The notes: a model not told the origin generated them from the letters alone. 28,173 nt of DNA from CAYVKM01 sp964452045 (GCA_964452045.1 CAYVKM010000046.1:1-28173); one strand, 5' to 3'; counted from the stretch's first letter, positions 1 through 8,834 are shown. A program made the numbers and translations.

Positions 1-59
1 TCTACAAGTTCCAGGCCGGTAATTTCCAGAAAACCCTGAAACTGATGCTGCTGAAATAA
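1..59 (+). CDS. C-terminal end of a T9SS-type sorted secreted protein (5' truncated)
   Basis: Reading from base 3 gives 18 codons and a TAA at 57-59. The peptide, YKFQAGNFQKTLKLMLLK, has the form of the last strand of a type A T9SS sorting domain: an aromatic Y-x-F followed by a basic K-x-L-x-LLK end. The propeller protein at 4991-6751 ends in the same way (YFYQLQ...KLLLMK). Only the sorting tail is in the window, so the nature of the passenger domain cannot be told. A strong hairpin follows 23 bases after the stop, so this gene ends its own transcription unit. Confidence 0.7.
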   Translation, partial: YKFQAGNFQKTLKLMLLK

Positions 60-81
60 TGATAATGAATAACTGATCATG

Positions 82-122
82 AGAAAGCCCTGGGATTATG
101 ATGATCTCAGGGCTTTCTATTT
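82..122 (+). terminator. Intrinsic terminator after the truncated secreted-protein gene
   Basis: A 14-base stem pairs 82-95 (AGAAAGCCCTGGGA) with 105-118 (TCTCAGGGCTTTCT). It has one G-T wobble, a 9-base loop and a modest T-rich tail (ATTTCT). It lies just after the stop at 59 and separates that gene from the TRAP operon. Confidence 0.7.
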
Positions 123-306
123 CTGGTGGAGAAAAATCAAAATTTAAAGGTCACAGCAGTCGACAAACGAATTCATCATTCATTATTTGAACGAATAACG
201 TATTTTCTGAATACGATATTAAAGCTGAATGGGTCCTATTTCAATTCCGGCTTGCTTCATTAATGAAATATGAGCAAATTTTTGCCTTATTTGATGGAGA
301 TTGATA

Positions 307-1170
307 ATGCACGCCAAAATTGCTGTTCCACTGCTGTTCATCATAGTGATGAGTGGATGTAGTCTGCAGAAATTTGCCCTGAAAACTACCACCGGTTTGT
401 TCAAATATGGAATTGAAGCACTTTATGAAGAACCGGATCTGATTATTGCCGAGCAGGCAATTGCCTCAAATCTGAAACTTCTGGATGGATTTTATATTGC
501 CGAACCCCGAAATAAAGAACTTTTGCTTATGCTTACCCAGGGGTATGCCAGTTATAGTCTGGGGTTCGTAGAAAATAAAAGTGTAGAAAGGGCTCAGCTA
601 TTTTATTTGAGAGCCAGAGATTATGGTCTGGATCTGCTTAGACTCACCTCAGCCTTCAAAGACAGCATTCCGGTTAAGGAAGCCAATTTTTTGAACAATA
701 TTGCCAGATTAAAAAAGGAAGATGTCCCGGCTTTGTTCTGGACGGCTTTTGCCTGGGCTGGCTGGATAAATTTAAGTAAGGATAACGCTCAGGCCATTTT
801 TGATCTGGGAAAAGTAAAGGGAATGATGAAACGAGTGCAAGAATTGGATGAGAGCTTCTTTTTTGGCTCGGTGCATCTGTTTTTCGGCTCGATCTATGGT
901 TCGCTGCCGAAAATACTGGGAGGAGATCCGGATAAAGCCAAGGCCGAATTCGACCGCTGCCTGGAAATCAACCAGGGCAAGTTTCTCCTCACCTATATAT
1001 ATCTAGCCCGTTACTATGCCCAGCCGACATTGGATGAAGCTTTATTTGATAAATATTTAAAGATTGTCCTGCAGGCTCCCGAGGATATTCTTCCCGGCTA
1101 CGAATTGATTACTTCCATTGCCAAGGAAAAAGCGCAGAATCTGATTGTTAAAAAAGAGGATTTATTCTAA
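307..1170 (+). CDS. tatT: TatT-like TRAP transporter accessory lipoprotein
   Basis: This 287-residue protein has a short hydrophobic leader and a lipobox (MSGC, lipidated Cys18), so it should be an envelope lipoprotein. The rest is helical and TPR-like, with repeated alanine/leucine helices. The segment around 195-215 (GSIYGSLPKILGGDP) and the overall form resemble TatT, the TPR lipoprotein described with TRAP transporters in Treponema pallidum (Tp0956), thought to trimerise and dock with the substrate-binding protein. It is immediately followed by dctP, dctQ and dctM, which strongly supports this role. I chose ATG 307 over the in-frame TTG 301 because GGAGA at 296-300 is properly spaced only from ATG 307. 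Confidence 0.85.
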   Translation: MHAKIAVPLLFIIVMSGCSLQKFALKTTTGLFKYGIEALYEEPDLIIAEQAIASNLKLLDGFYIAEPRNKELLLMLTQGYASYSLGFVENKSVERAQLFYLRARDYGLDLLRLTSAFKDSIPVKEANFLNNIARLKKEDVPALFWTAFAWAGWINLSKDNAQAIFDLGKVKGMMKRVQELDESFFFGSVHLFFGSIYGSLPKILGGDPDKAKAEFDRCLEINQGKFLLTYIYLARYYAQPTLDEALFDKYLKIVLQAPEDILPGYELITSIAKEKAQNLIVKKEDLF

Positions 1171-1268
1171 TCTCGCAACGTGACGAGGACTGATCACTGC
1201 CGGTTTCATTGGAAACAAATTTTTACCTTTTGCCGTTTTCAGTTCTGGACCAAATAAGGAGATGAATT

Positions 1269-2270
1269 TTGAAAAAACTGATTATTACTCTGCTTGCACT
1301 GTTTTTCCTGCTATCCATAGGCTTTACCCAGACTATAAAATTTGCCACGCTGGCGCCGGATGGTTCTACCTGGCTAAAGGTGATGGATGAGTATAATAAT
1401 GAAGTCCAGCAACTGACCAATGGTACAGTGAAATTCAAGATTTATCCCGGCGGCATCCAGGGTGACGAAAAGGATGTACTGCGAAAAATCCGGCTTGGCC
1501 AGTTACAGAGTGCCGGATTTACCGGTGTGGGTCTGGGAGAGATCCTGCCTGAATCCCGGATTCTGGATGCACCCTTATTATTCACCAACTATGCCGAAGT
1601 GGATCATGTGACCGGTGCCTTGTTCGATCAGTTTGTCCCCAAATTTGAAGAAGCCGGTTTTGTGTTGATTGGTTTCACCGAAGTTGGGTTTGTCTATGTA
1701 TACGGGAACAAACCGATGGTATCAATCAAGGATTTAAAAGGTGTCCGGATGTGGATGTGGGAAGGAGATCCCATTGCCGAGGCTACTTTCAAAGCTTTAA
1801 AGGTTACTCCGATTCCGCTTTCCATTGCCGACGTGTTAACCTCACTTCAGACTAATCTTATCGATGCGGTTTATACCTCACCACTGGCCTGCGTCTCACT
1901 TCAATGGTATACCCGGGTAAAATATATGATGGATTATCCCCTTGCCGATGCCCACGGTGCGGTCTTGATTGCCAAAAAAACATTTGATAAAATTGATCCC
2001 CAGTATCAGAAAATCTTGCTGGATAAAGGCCGGGAATACATGCAAAAGCTGGTTCGGTTAAGCCGGGAGGACAACCAGCAGTCGATCGAACTGATGAAGA
2101 AGAACGGAATTGAAATCGTACAGATCCCGAAAAAAAATCTGGCTGAATTTCATAAAGCCGGCCAGGAAGCGCGGCAAAACCTGGTAGGAAAATTATATAG
2201 TCAGGCCCTATTGGATACAGTCCAGAATGAAGTGGCTCAATTCAAAGCAAAGGAAAACAATTCTAAATAG
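1269..2270 (+). CDS. dctP: TRAP transporter substrate-binding protein, DctP family
   Basis: This 333-residue periplasmic solute receptor belongs to a TRAP transporter. It has a signal peptide (residues 1 to about 21), then the typical mature start (IKFATLAPDGSTW). The family signature lies near 157-163 (KGVRMWM); Arg160 corresponds to the arginine that clamps the carboxylate of the ligand in this family. The following stretch (PIPLSIADVLTSLQTNLIDA) is also characteristic. The ligand is unknown, but an organic acid is expected from the arginine. The start is TTG 1269, placed 7 bases after AAGGAG (1256-1261); the nearby ATG 1262 is out of frame. It sits 98 bases after tatT and 60 before dctQ, so one operon is likely. 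Confidence 0.93.
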   Translation: MKKLIITLLALFFLLSIGFTQTIKFATLAPDGSTWLKVMDEYNNEVQQLTNGTVKFKIYPGGIQGDEKDVLRKIRLGQLQSAGFTGVGLGEILPESRILDAPLLFTNYAEVDHVTGALFDQFVPKFEEAGFVLIGFTEVGFVYVYGNKPMVSIKDLKGVRMWMWEGDPIAEATFKALKVTPIPLSIADVLTSLQTNLIDAVYTSPLACVSLQWYTRVKYMMDYPLADAHGAVLIAKKTFDKIDPQYQKILLDKGREYMQKLVRLSREDNQQSIELMKKNGIEIVQIPKKNLAEFHKAGQEARQNLVGKLYSQALLDTVQNEVAQFKAKENNSK

Positions 2271-2330
2271 ATTTTTTAGATTCCTGTATCTTTAAGTAGT
2301 TCGAATTAAATTAAAAAAATCGTTCATGGT

Positions 2331-2834
2331 ATGAAAAAAATACTGCAGACGGTGGATTCCGGCCTTGCCTATGTTGAAACAGGGCTGATAATTCTGATTC
2401 TGGGAAGTATGGTACTGCTCTCATTCCTGCAGGTGTTGATGCGAAATTTTTTTGATACCGGGATTTTGTGGGGCGATATTTTCCTGCGACATCTGGTTCT
2501 GTGGGTGGGTTTTATCGGTGCCTCCCTCGCTACCCGGGAAGAAAAACATATCAATATCGATCTGCTCACCCGTTTGATCCCGCAAAAGATAGTCCCTTTT
2601 GCAAAAATTATTATTGATATCACCTCGGTTATCATCTGCCTGGTATTGGTGAAAGCAGGCTGGGAATTTGTTTCTATGGAAATTGAATCGAATACCACCT
2701 TGTTTCAAAATGTTCCTTCCTGGTATTTTGAGATTATTATTCCGGTAGGGTTTGCTTTAATTGCATTGCGGTTTGTTTTTAAGATTATAGAGCAGATTAT
2801 CTCAATGAGCTCCAAAAAGAAAGCCCAAGGCTAA
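2331..2834 (+). CDS. dctQ: TRAP transporter small permease, DctQ family
   Basis: This 167-residue inner-membrane protein has four predicted membrane helices, at about 17-37, 52-68, 89-110 and 131-152. The loop after the second helix carries the DctQ-type motif TREEKHINIDLL. DctQ proteins form the membrane complex with DctM that receives substrate from DctP and drives uptake with a sodium or proton gradient. No good ribosome binding site precedes ATG 2331, so translation may depend on coupling or an A-rich leader. The stop codon directly abuts the dctM start codon (TAA then ATG), which implies coupled translation of the two subunits. Confidence 0.93.
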   Translation: MKKILQTVDSGLAYVETGLIILILGSMVLLSFLQVLMRNFFDTGILWGDIFLRHLVLWVGFIGASLATREEKHINIDLLTRLIPQKIVPFAKIIIDITSVIICLVLVKAGWEFVSMEIESNTTLFQNVPSWYFEIIIPVGFALIALRFVFKIIEQIISMSSKKKAQG

Positions 2835-4118
2835 ATGGTTACTATTCTCATCGGTCTAATACTTCTTGCCCTGGCATTATTCGGAACGCCACTATTTGTT
2901 ATCATCAGCGCCATTGCCCTTATTGCTTTCTATTTTGCCGGGATCAGTTCTGCCGCGGTTATTGTTGAACTCTACCGGCTGGCAAACATGCCCATCCTTT
3001 TGGCTATCCCCCTGTTTACCTTTGCCGGTTATCTTCTGGCCGAGAGTAACACCCCGAAACGACTGGTAAATCTGTCCCGGGCCTTTTTTGGCTGGATGCC
3101 GGGAGGTCTTTCCATCGTAACACTTATCTCCTGTGCCATATTTACTGCTTTTACCGGTGCATCAGGTGTTACCATCATCGCTCTCGGGGGACTGCTCTAT
3201 CCGGTATTGCTGCAGGAGAAATATCCTGAGAAATTCTCCCTCGGTATGCTTACTGCCTCAGGAAATCTCGGACTGCTTTTTCCGCCCAGTCTTCCCATTA
3301 TTCTTTATGGAGTGATCAGTGAGGTCAGTATCGACAAATTGTTTATTGCCGGTATCATACCGGGCATCCTGATGGTTGTCCTGATGTCTGCCTACAGCGT
3401 TTATCATGTCCGGCATATTAAAGTACCCACTTCCAAATTCACCCTTCAAAATGCCTGGAAAGCCACGAGGGAAGCTGCCTGGGAAATCCCGCTGCCTTTT
3501 ATTATCCTGATCGGGATTTATGGCGGTTATATCACCATTACTGAAGCAGCCTCGGTAACCGCGTTCTATGTCTTCGTCGTGGAAGTGTTTATCTACCGCG
3601 ATATCAAAATTCGTAAAGATTTGGTACGGGTGATCCGGGAAAGCATGGTCCTGGTGGGTGGTATCTTGGTGATTCTGGGTGCAGCGCTGGGATTAGCTAA
3701 TTACATGGTGGATGCGGAAATCCCCATGAAGATTTTGGGTTTTATGAAAACTTTTATTACCAGTAAGGCCTTGTTTCTGGTAACTCTCAACATTTTTCTC
3801 CTGATTGTCGGATTCATGATGGATATCTTTTCTGCCACTTTAGTAGTCGTCCCGTTGATTATCCCCATTGCTACCAATTTTGGAGTGGATCCGGTTCATC
3901 TGGGAATTATCTTTCTGGCCAATCTGGGAATCGGTTACTCCACGCCCCCGGTGGGGATGAATCTGTTTATCGCCAGTTTCCGTTTTAATAAACCGATTGT
4001 GCAATTGTACCGTGCGGCACTTCCCTTTATTGTCGTCCTGCTTATTTCCCTCATCTTAATTACTTATATTCCCGATCTCAGTCTCTGGCTGGTCCGGATA
4101 TTTGCCCCTGGCGGATAA
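2835..4118 (+). CDS. dctM: TRAP transporter large permease, DctM family
   Basis: This 427-residue polytopic inner-membrane protein is hydrophobic throughout, with about 12 helices or re-entrant hairpins. It carries characteristic large-subunit segments: the first helix with GTPLFVI, an internal TAFTGASGVT, GNLGLLFPPSLP, and near the C-terminus NLGIGYSTPPVGMNLF. The two repeated PP-containing re-entrant motifs are typical of DctM, which houses the ion-coupled translocation path. Its ATG begins at the base after the dctQ stop. It completes a tatT-dctP-dctQ-dctM set of full-length genes in the expected order. No strong terminator follows; an AT-rich inverted repeat lies in the next gap. Confidence 0.95.
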   Translation: MVTILIGLILLALALFGTPLFVIISAIALIAFYFAGISSAAVIVELYRLANMPILLAIPLFTFAGYLLAESNTPKRLVNLSRAFFGWMPGGLSIVTLISCAIFTAFTGASGVTIIALGGLLYPVLLQEKYPEKFSLGMLTASGNLGLLFPPSLPIILYGVISEVSIDKLFIAGIIPGILMVVLMSAYSVYHVRHIKVPTSKFTLQNAWKATREAAWEIPLPFIILIGIYGGYITITEAASVTAFYVFVVEVFIYRDIKIRKDLVRVIRESMVLVGGILVILGAALGLANYMVDAEIPMKILGFMKTFITSKALFLVTLNIFLLIVGFMMDIFSATLVVVPLIIPIATNFGVDPVHLGIIFLANLGIGYSTPPVGMNLFIASFRFNKPIVQLYRAALPFIVVLLISLILITYIPDLSLWLVRIFAPGG

Positions 4119-4143
4119 CTCCTTTTTAGACACCGGTGCAATA

Positions 4144-4189
4144 AATCAAAAGTTTGATTAATCTGATATTCTTCTTATTTTTAATCAAA
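4144..4189. repeat. AT-rich inverted repeat between dctM and dapB
   Basis: A perfect 9-base inverted repeat, TTTGATTAA (4153-4161) and TTAATCAAA (4181-4189), encloses 19 bases. A third copy of the arm core, AATCAAA, lies at 4144-4150 and can pair alternatively with TTTGATT. It may be a weak terminator of the TRAP operon (a TTTTAAT run follows) or an operator for dapB. Its function cannot be decided from sequence. Confidence 0.4.
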
Positions 4190-4212
4190 TTTTAATGGTC
4201 AGAGGAAAATCT

Positions 4213-4974
4213 ATGCTTCGTATTGCAGTCAATGGAATTAGCGGCCGGATGGGCCGGGAACTGGTTTCCTCCATTACCCAGAATCCAAACTTAAAATTAA
4301 TTGGTGGAATTGATCCTGTGTCCGATAGCCCCATCGAGGGAGTAAAAGTGTCCCACAATGCGGATAAGATACTCCCGGATGCAGATGTAGTCATCGACTT
4401 CTCCCTACCGGATGGAGCCATGAAGATTCTCCGCGCCTGTCAGAAAAGGCATAAGGCACTGGTAACCGGTACTACCGGTTTAAGTGAGGATCAGCTCAAA
4501 AAATTTAAAGCGGCCGGAAAAACCATCCCCATCGTGCAGGCATTCAATTACAGCGTGGGAATTAACCTGATGCTAAAACTGGTGGCAATGGCGGCTCAGG
4601 TTCTAAAGGACAAATGCGATGTGGAAATTATCGAGACACATCACCGCCGGAAAAAAGATGCTCCCAGCGGAACAGCTTTGACGCTGGCGAACCGGATAGC
4701 GGAAGAGATGAAATTATCAATCAAGAAAGATCTAAAATTCGGCCGGTTTGGGAAGGATGTGCCTCGCGGCAAAGAAATCGGAGTTCATTCCCTGCGGGGT
4801 GGATCGGTGATTGGTGAGCATACCGTCTCTTTTTTTGGTGAAAATGAGAATCTTACCATCGGGCATCAGGCCCTAAATAGAAAGATCTTTGTGGATGGGG
4901 CATTGCTTGCCGCTCAATGGATTGTAAATAAAAAGAACGGACTTTATTCCATGCAGGATGTGCTGGACTTCTAA
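4213..4974 (+). CDS. dapB: 4-hydroxy-tetrahydrodipicolinate reductase
   Basis: DapB reduces the dihydrodipicolinate precursor with NAD(P)H in the diaminopimelate branch that supplies lysine and peptidoglycan. The 253-residue protein has the Rossmann nucleotide loop at 8-14 (GISGRMG). The diagnostic substrate motif lies at 141-154 (ETHHRRKKDAPSGT), with His143/His144 and Lys148 as the expected catalytic pair region. Length is about normal for the family. I selected ATG 4213 rather than the upstream in-frame ATG 4195 because GAGG at 4202-4205 is correctly spaced for 4213 and the protein then begins directly with the Rossmann strand (MLRIAVNG). No other lysine pathway gene is adjacent, so dapB stands apart from its usual partners. 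Confidence 0.96.
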   Translation: MLRIAVNGISGRMGRELVSSITQNPNLKLIGGIDPVSDSPIEGVKVSHNADKILPDADVVIDFSLPDGAMKILRACQKRHKALVTGTTGLSEDQLKKFKAAGKTIPIVQAFNYSVGINLMLKLVAMAAQVLKDKCDVEIIETHHRRKKDAPSGTALTLANRIAEEMKLSIKKDLKFGRFGKDVPRGKEIGVHSLRGGSVIGEHTVSFFGENENLTIGHQALNRKIFVDGALLAAQWIVNKKNGLYSMQDVLDF

Positions 4975-4990
4975 TTTATTGAGGCGCAAT

Positions 4991-6751
4991 ATGTTTTCAA
5001 ATTATTTACCAAAAAAACCCCACTTATTTCTTATTTCTTATTTCTTTTTTCTTGTTTTTGTGGTATTACCAACTCCTCCGGTTTTATCCCAAGCCAATAT
5101 TTTTCCTTCCCTGCCGGACTGGGAATCCCTCGCCCAGGGACAATATGCCACCGGTTTAGGCATTGCTGATATCAATGGCGATTCCTGGGACGATATTGTG
5201 GTGGCAAACGGGAATGACATGGCCCGGCAGAAACTATATGTTTATTACAATAACGGTGACGGCACCTTTCCCCAAACGCCTTCCTGGATGAGTTCGGATA
5301 TCGACTACCTGGGCCATCTTTCTGTCGGCGATATAAACCATGATGGCTTGATTGATGTAGCAGTCTCCTCCTTCCTCGGTCCGGACCGCTTTGCCGATCC
5401 GGGGTATATCAAGGTATATTTGAATCTGGGGGGATATCTGGAATTTAATCCATCTTTTCGAAGTGCGGACAGCATGTATAACTTTTCTTGTGCCCTGGGT
5501 GATGCCGACGGAGATGGCGATCTGGATCTGGCGGTGGCCTGTGGAGAACCTTATTCCGGTATCACCGATTATGGAAAAATCTATTATAACCAGAATGGTC
5601 AACTGGATTCTCTTCCCGGTTGGACATCCTCAGTGGTTATGGGAGCCATGGATGTGGATTTTGCCGATATGGACAATAACGGATATCTGGATCTGATTTT
5701 CGCCTGTCATCTTACCCCCAATTATATTTATCTGGCTGATTCAACCGGTGCCATTCAGCAACAACCCTCCTGGCAGTCCCAGGACAACAGCTACTATGCA
5801 AACTCCCTTACCATCGTGAAAGTGGATGATAATAACTATCCGGATCTGATGGTTTCCGATAATTATCAATTGGGGGGTCAGGGTAAATTCAAAGCCTACC
5901 TATTTGATAATCCCCCATCACTTTCAACAGCTCCCACCTGGTTTTCTACTACTGGTGGGGAAGGCTCTGCTATCCTTGCTGAAGATATCAACGGAGATAA
6001 TTTCCCGGACTTGTTTGCCGGCAGATGGTGGGGCAATGTGCAGATTTATCCAGGTGATGGAAGTAGCTTTAATCCGAACCCAGGTTGGCAGTCAGCCAGC
6101 TCTTCCTCCTCGGTCATTGAGGCCTTTGCCCTGCGGGACCTGGATCAGGATGGCCGGGTAAACATCCAGGAGACTATAACCGTTAACCGGGATTCGGTTC
6201 ATGTGTTCTATCTGCATGAACCAGCAGTAGAAAAGGTCAATACTGTTCAGCTGAACGGAGTCATGCTGACTGCCGGGACGGACTATACCATAATGCCCGG
6301 TGTACAATGGATTTCCACCAAATCGCCGCTAATGATAGGGGATCAGATTCAGGTAAATTATACCATTTCCCACGATCGTGACCTTATCGTAACCAATTGG
6401 GACACTAACGAAGGGAATTATATTTTCTACAATATGTCGAATCCTACCGGGATAACTTCGGTTACTTCCCAAGGCGGATCTGAAGAAATTTCTGTCTACC
6501 CGAACCCATTTAATTCTCAGTGTAAATTCCTGATTCAGCTGAAAGAGCAATCTAAAGTCCGGCTGGAGATTTTCGATGTAACCGGCCGGTCAATCAAAAC
6601 TGTGTTTAACGGTGAAGCGAATCCAGGCAAATTGGCCCTCTCCTGGAATGGAACTGGTAATTCGGAACAGAGTGTGGGTTCTGGTATGTATTTTTATCAA
6701 CTCCAAATCAATAACAAGTTGGGCAGTGGTAAACTGCTTTTGATGAAATAA
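4991..6751 (+). CDS. Secreted FG-GAP/VCBS beta-propeller protein with T9SS sorting domain
   Basis: The 586-residue protein has an N-terminal signal segment (hydrophobic 11-33). Seven calcium-loop repeats of the D-x-[DN]-x-[DN]-x-x-x-D type start near 60, 114, 171, 226, 279, 332 and 383. Each loop is preceded by a P-x-[WF] motif (PDW, PSW, PSF, PGW, PSW, PTW, PGW), so the unit repeats about every 55 residues, fitting a seven-bladed propeller. Residues 410-490 form a beta-rich linker, and 500-586 form a type A sorting domain (SVYPNPFN ... GMYFYQL ... KLLLMK). It is probably exported and anchored or released at the cell surface. Binding partners are unknown. ATG 4991 is preferred over ATG 4958, which overlaps dapB, because GAGG (4981-4984) precedes it. 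Confidence 0.9.
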   Translation: MFSNYLPKKPHLFLISYFFFLVFVVLPTPPVLSQANIFPSLPDWESLAQGQYATGLGIADINGDSWDDIVVANGNDMARQKLYVYYNNGDGTFPQTPSWMSSDIDYLGHLSVGDINHDGLIDVAVSSFLGPDRFADPGYIKVYLNLGGYLEFNPSFRSADSMYNFSCALGDADGDGDLDLAVACGEPYSGITDYGKIYYNQNGQLDSLPGWTSSVVMGAMDVDFADMDNNGYLDLIFACHLTPNYIYLADSTGAIQQQPSWQSQDNSYYANSLTIVKVDDNNYPDLMVSDNYQLGGQGKFKAYLFDNPPSLSTAPTWFSTTGGEGSAILAEDINGDNFPDLFAGRWWGNVQIYPGDGSSFNPNPGWQSASSSSSVIEAFALRDLDQDGRVNIQETITVNRDSVHVFYLHEPAVEKVNTVQLNGVMLTAGTDYTIMPGVQWISTKSPLMIGDQIQVNYTISHDRDLIVTNWDTNEGNYIFYNMSNPTGITSVTSQGGSEEISVYPNPFNSQCKFLIQLKEQSKVRLEIFDVTGRSIKTVFNGEANPGKLALSWNGTGNSEQSVGSGMYFYQLQINNKLGSGKLLLMK

Positions 6752-6793
6752 AGTATTCAAAGTTTCGACAAAATTTTTAGAGATAGATTCACT

Positions 6794-7303
6794 ATGGCCT
6801 CGTCCATTCAGTACAAAATTCGACCTGCGACAGAAGAGGATGTTCCAGTTCTGCTTTCCCTGGTAAAAAAGTTGGCAGAGTATGAAAAATTGAGTCATGA
6901 AGTTACTGCTACTTCCATTCTCTTCCGGGAAAATGGCTTTGGAAAAGAAAGCTATTATAAATGTTTGCTGGCAGATGGTGGAGATAAATCACAGCCCCGT
7001 TATTTTGGCTTCGCCCTTTACTTTTTCACCTTTTCCACCTTTAAAGGAAAGCCGACGCTCTATCTGGAAGACCTTTTTGTATTGCCGGATTTCAGGGGAT
7101 TGGGGATTGGTAAATCGCTGCTGATCCGGTTGGCGGCGATTGCACGGGAAAAGAAATGTGGCCGGATGGAGTGGGCGGTTTTGGATTGGAATCAATCGGC
7201 CATCGATTTTTATAAGAAAATTGATGCAGTGCCGATGGACGAATGGACGGTATTTCGTCTGGATGAAAAGGCAATTTTCAGGCTAGCTGAAAGCCCCAGA
7301 TAA
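6794..7303 (+). CDS. GNAT acetyltransferase of the spermidine/spermine N1-acetyltransferase type
   Basis: The 169-residue protein covers a complete GNAT fold. The acetyl-CoA loop is RGLGIG at 101-106. The SSAT-like segment LYLEDLFV lies at 89-96 and a WN...IDFY segment at 132-140. By recollection of the human SSAT1 sequence, Glu92 and Tyr140 fall at the same residue numbers as the enzyme's key residues, and the N-terminal IRPAT and GFG...YKCL stretches also align. It probably acetylates a diamine, polyamine or thialysine in the cytoplasm; the exact amine cannot be read from sequence. It starts 42 bases after the propeller gene and its stop lies 4 bases from the stop of the convergent HD-GYP gene. 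Confidence 0.85.
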   Translation: MASSIQYKIRPATEEDVPVLLSLVKKLAEYEKLSHEVTATSILFRENGFGKESYYKCLLADGGDKSQPRYFGFALYFFTFSTFKGKPTLYLEDLFVLPDFRGLGIGKSLLIRLAAIAREKKCGRMEWAVLDWNQSAIDFYKKIDAVPMDEWTVFRLDEKAIFRLAESPR

Positions 7304-7307
7304 TTTC

Positions 7308-8834
7308 TCAGGATTTGGACAAGATTTTCTTAATCTCAAAATCGATTTCCGGCGGGACAATCAAATCCTGCTGCTCACCAAAACTTTCCCGGATTTTATC
7401 GATCTCAACCGATATTTCCATGAACACATCGAAGATATCCGGTGAAAAATGCTTGCCGCGCTCGCGTTTCATGGTTTCCAGTGCGGCGGCATGGCTGTAG
7501 GCTTCTTTATAGGTTCGTTCGGTGGTTAGCGCATCGTATACATCAGCGATCGCCAATATTTGAGCAGATAATGGTATCTGATGATTTTTGAGACCGCGGG
7601 GATAACCATTTCCATCCCAGCGTTCGTGGTGGCAATAGGTAATTTCTATCCCCATCTTCAGGAATTCCATATCGCCGTACTGTTTACGAATGGAGTTCAG
7701 AGTATTATAGCCAATCAGTGCATGGGACTTCATTACATCAAATTCGGGCTCGGTAAGGGTATCGGATTTTAACAGAATATAATCCGGGATTCCAACTTTT
7801 CCGATGTCATGCAAAGGTGCTGTCCGGAAAAGCATATTGATAAAATCGCGGTTGATAATATTAGGATACATCTGTCTTTTCAACAGGGCTTCGGACAGAA
7901 CCTTTGAATAGCTTCGGATACGTTCCAAATGGAAGCCGGTACTCTGGTCCCGATGTTCCGCCAGTCGGGCCATACCGAAAATAATTGCTTCCTGGGCCAG
8001 GTTCATCTGTTTCAAACTGGTAATCAACGCTTGTTCTACCTGTCGCTGGGAGGTAACATCCTTGAAAATACCGGCATAGGCAAATATCTGGGAATCCTCG
8101 TTCCTGATTGGAGAAAAGGTAATATTGGCAATCCAGGATTGATCATCTTCCTTTCGGCCGGAAAGTTCATCGTTCCAGGTATTTTCGGTATCCAATTTCT
8201 TCAGTATTTCATTAAAATTCAAATCCGGAAGCAGAGATTCCTTAAGGATGTCCAGCGGTTGTTGGATCAGCTGAATGCTGCTCATTCCGGTAATTTTTTC
8301 AAAACCCGGATTCACCTTAACGATGATGCCATCAACATCGGTGATAATCTCACCGTCATCGGTACTGTCGAAAACATCCTGATAAATCTTGAGTTCGGAA
8401 AGCCGCTGGGAGAGAAGATCCCGGAGATCGTTCACCAGATTCTTCTCCTGCTTTTTAATCCGATGATCCTGAATAACTGGTTTTACCTTCTGAATAAATT
8501 CGGAAATCATAAATGGTTTTATAATGTAATCGTATCCGCCGGAAGTAAGAAAATCCACCGCCATTTTTAAGTCGGGATTGCCGGTCATGAAGATAAAGGG
8601 AACTTCAATGGCATTGTCTTTTACATATTTAAACAGATCGGTTCCGTTTTTACCGGGCATGTAAATGTCTGAAACCACCAGATCGAAAGTTTTCTTATTC
8701 AGCAAGTCAATGGCTGAATCCACATCGGTAACCGCCATCGCTTCAATACTTTCATTCACCAATGCTTTTTCAAGCATCTTTCCCAGGTAGTATTCATCAT
8801 CGAGGATTAAAACTCGGGCAAGAGTCCTTTGCAT
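7308..8834 (-). CDS. Response regulator with REC, PAS and HD-GYP domains (probable c-di-GMP phosphodiesterase)
   Basis: This 508-residue cytoplasmic regulator has three domains. The receiver (about 6-120) has the acidic pair D12/D13, phospho-acceptor Asp56 (VVSDIYMPG), Thr84 and Lys106. The PAS domain (about 148-262) is a probable ligand or redox sensor. The HD-GYP domain (about 275-475) has HD at 342-343 (LHDIGK), HH at 402-403 and GNGYP at 408-412, so the metal ligands and the GYP motif appear intact and hydrolysis of cyclic di-GMP is expected. No partner kinase is adjacent; the hybrid kinase at 12929 is a possible source of phosphate. ATG 8834 has a good GGAGG site upstream. A TPR gene on the same strand lies 197 bases upstream. 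Confidence 0.93.
   Translation of the reverse strand: MQRTLARVLILDDEYYLGKMLEKALVNESIEAMAVTDVDSAIDLLNKKTFDLVVSDIYMPGKNGTDLFKYVKDNAIEVPFIFMTGNPDLKMAVDFLTSGGYDYIIKPFMISEFIQKVKPVIQDHRIKKQEKNLVNDLRDLLSQRLSELKIYQDVFDSTDDGEIITDVDGIIVKVNPGFEKITGMSSIQLIQQPLDILKESLLPDLNFNEILKKLDTENTWNDELSGRKEDDQSWIANITFSPIRNEDSQIFAYAGIFKDVTSQRQVEQALITSLKQMNLAQEAIIFGMARLAEHRDQSTGFHLERIRSYSKVLSEALLKRQMYPNIINRDFINMLFRTAPLHDIGKVGIPDYILLKSDTLTEPEFDVMKSHALIGYNTLNSIRKQYGDMEFLKMGIEITYCHHERWDGNGYPRGLKNHQIPLSAQILAIADVYDALTTERTYKEAYSHAAALETMKRERGKHFSPDIFDVFMEISVEIDKIRESFGEQQDLIVPPEIDFEIKKILSKS

Noticed and set aside
199..215. Hairpin CGTATT/AATACG upstream of tatT
   Set aside because: Six-base stem in AT-rich DNA; could be an operator, but nothing else supports it.
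7929..8570. 213-codon open frame on the plus strand inside the HD-GYP gene
   Set aside because: It lies wholly antisense to a protein with intact REC, PAS and HD-GYP motifs; its translation has no recognisable domain and no ribosome binding site.
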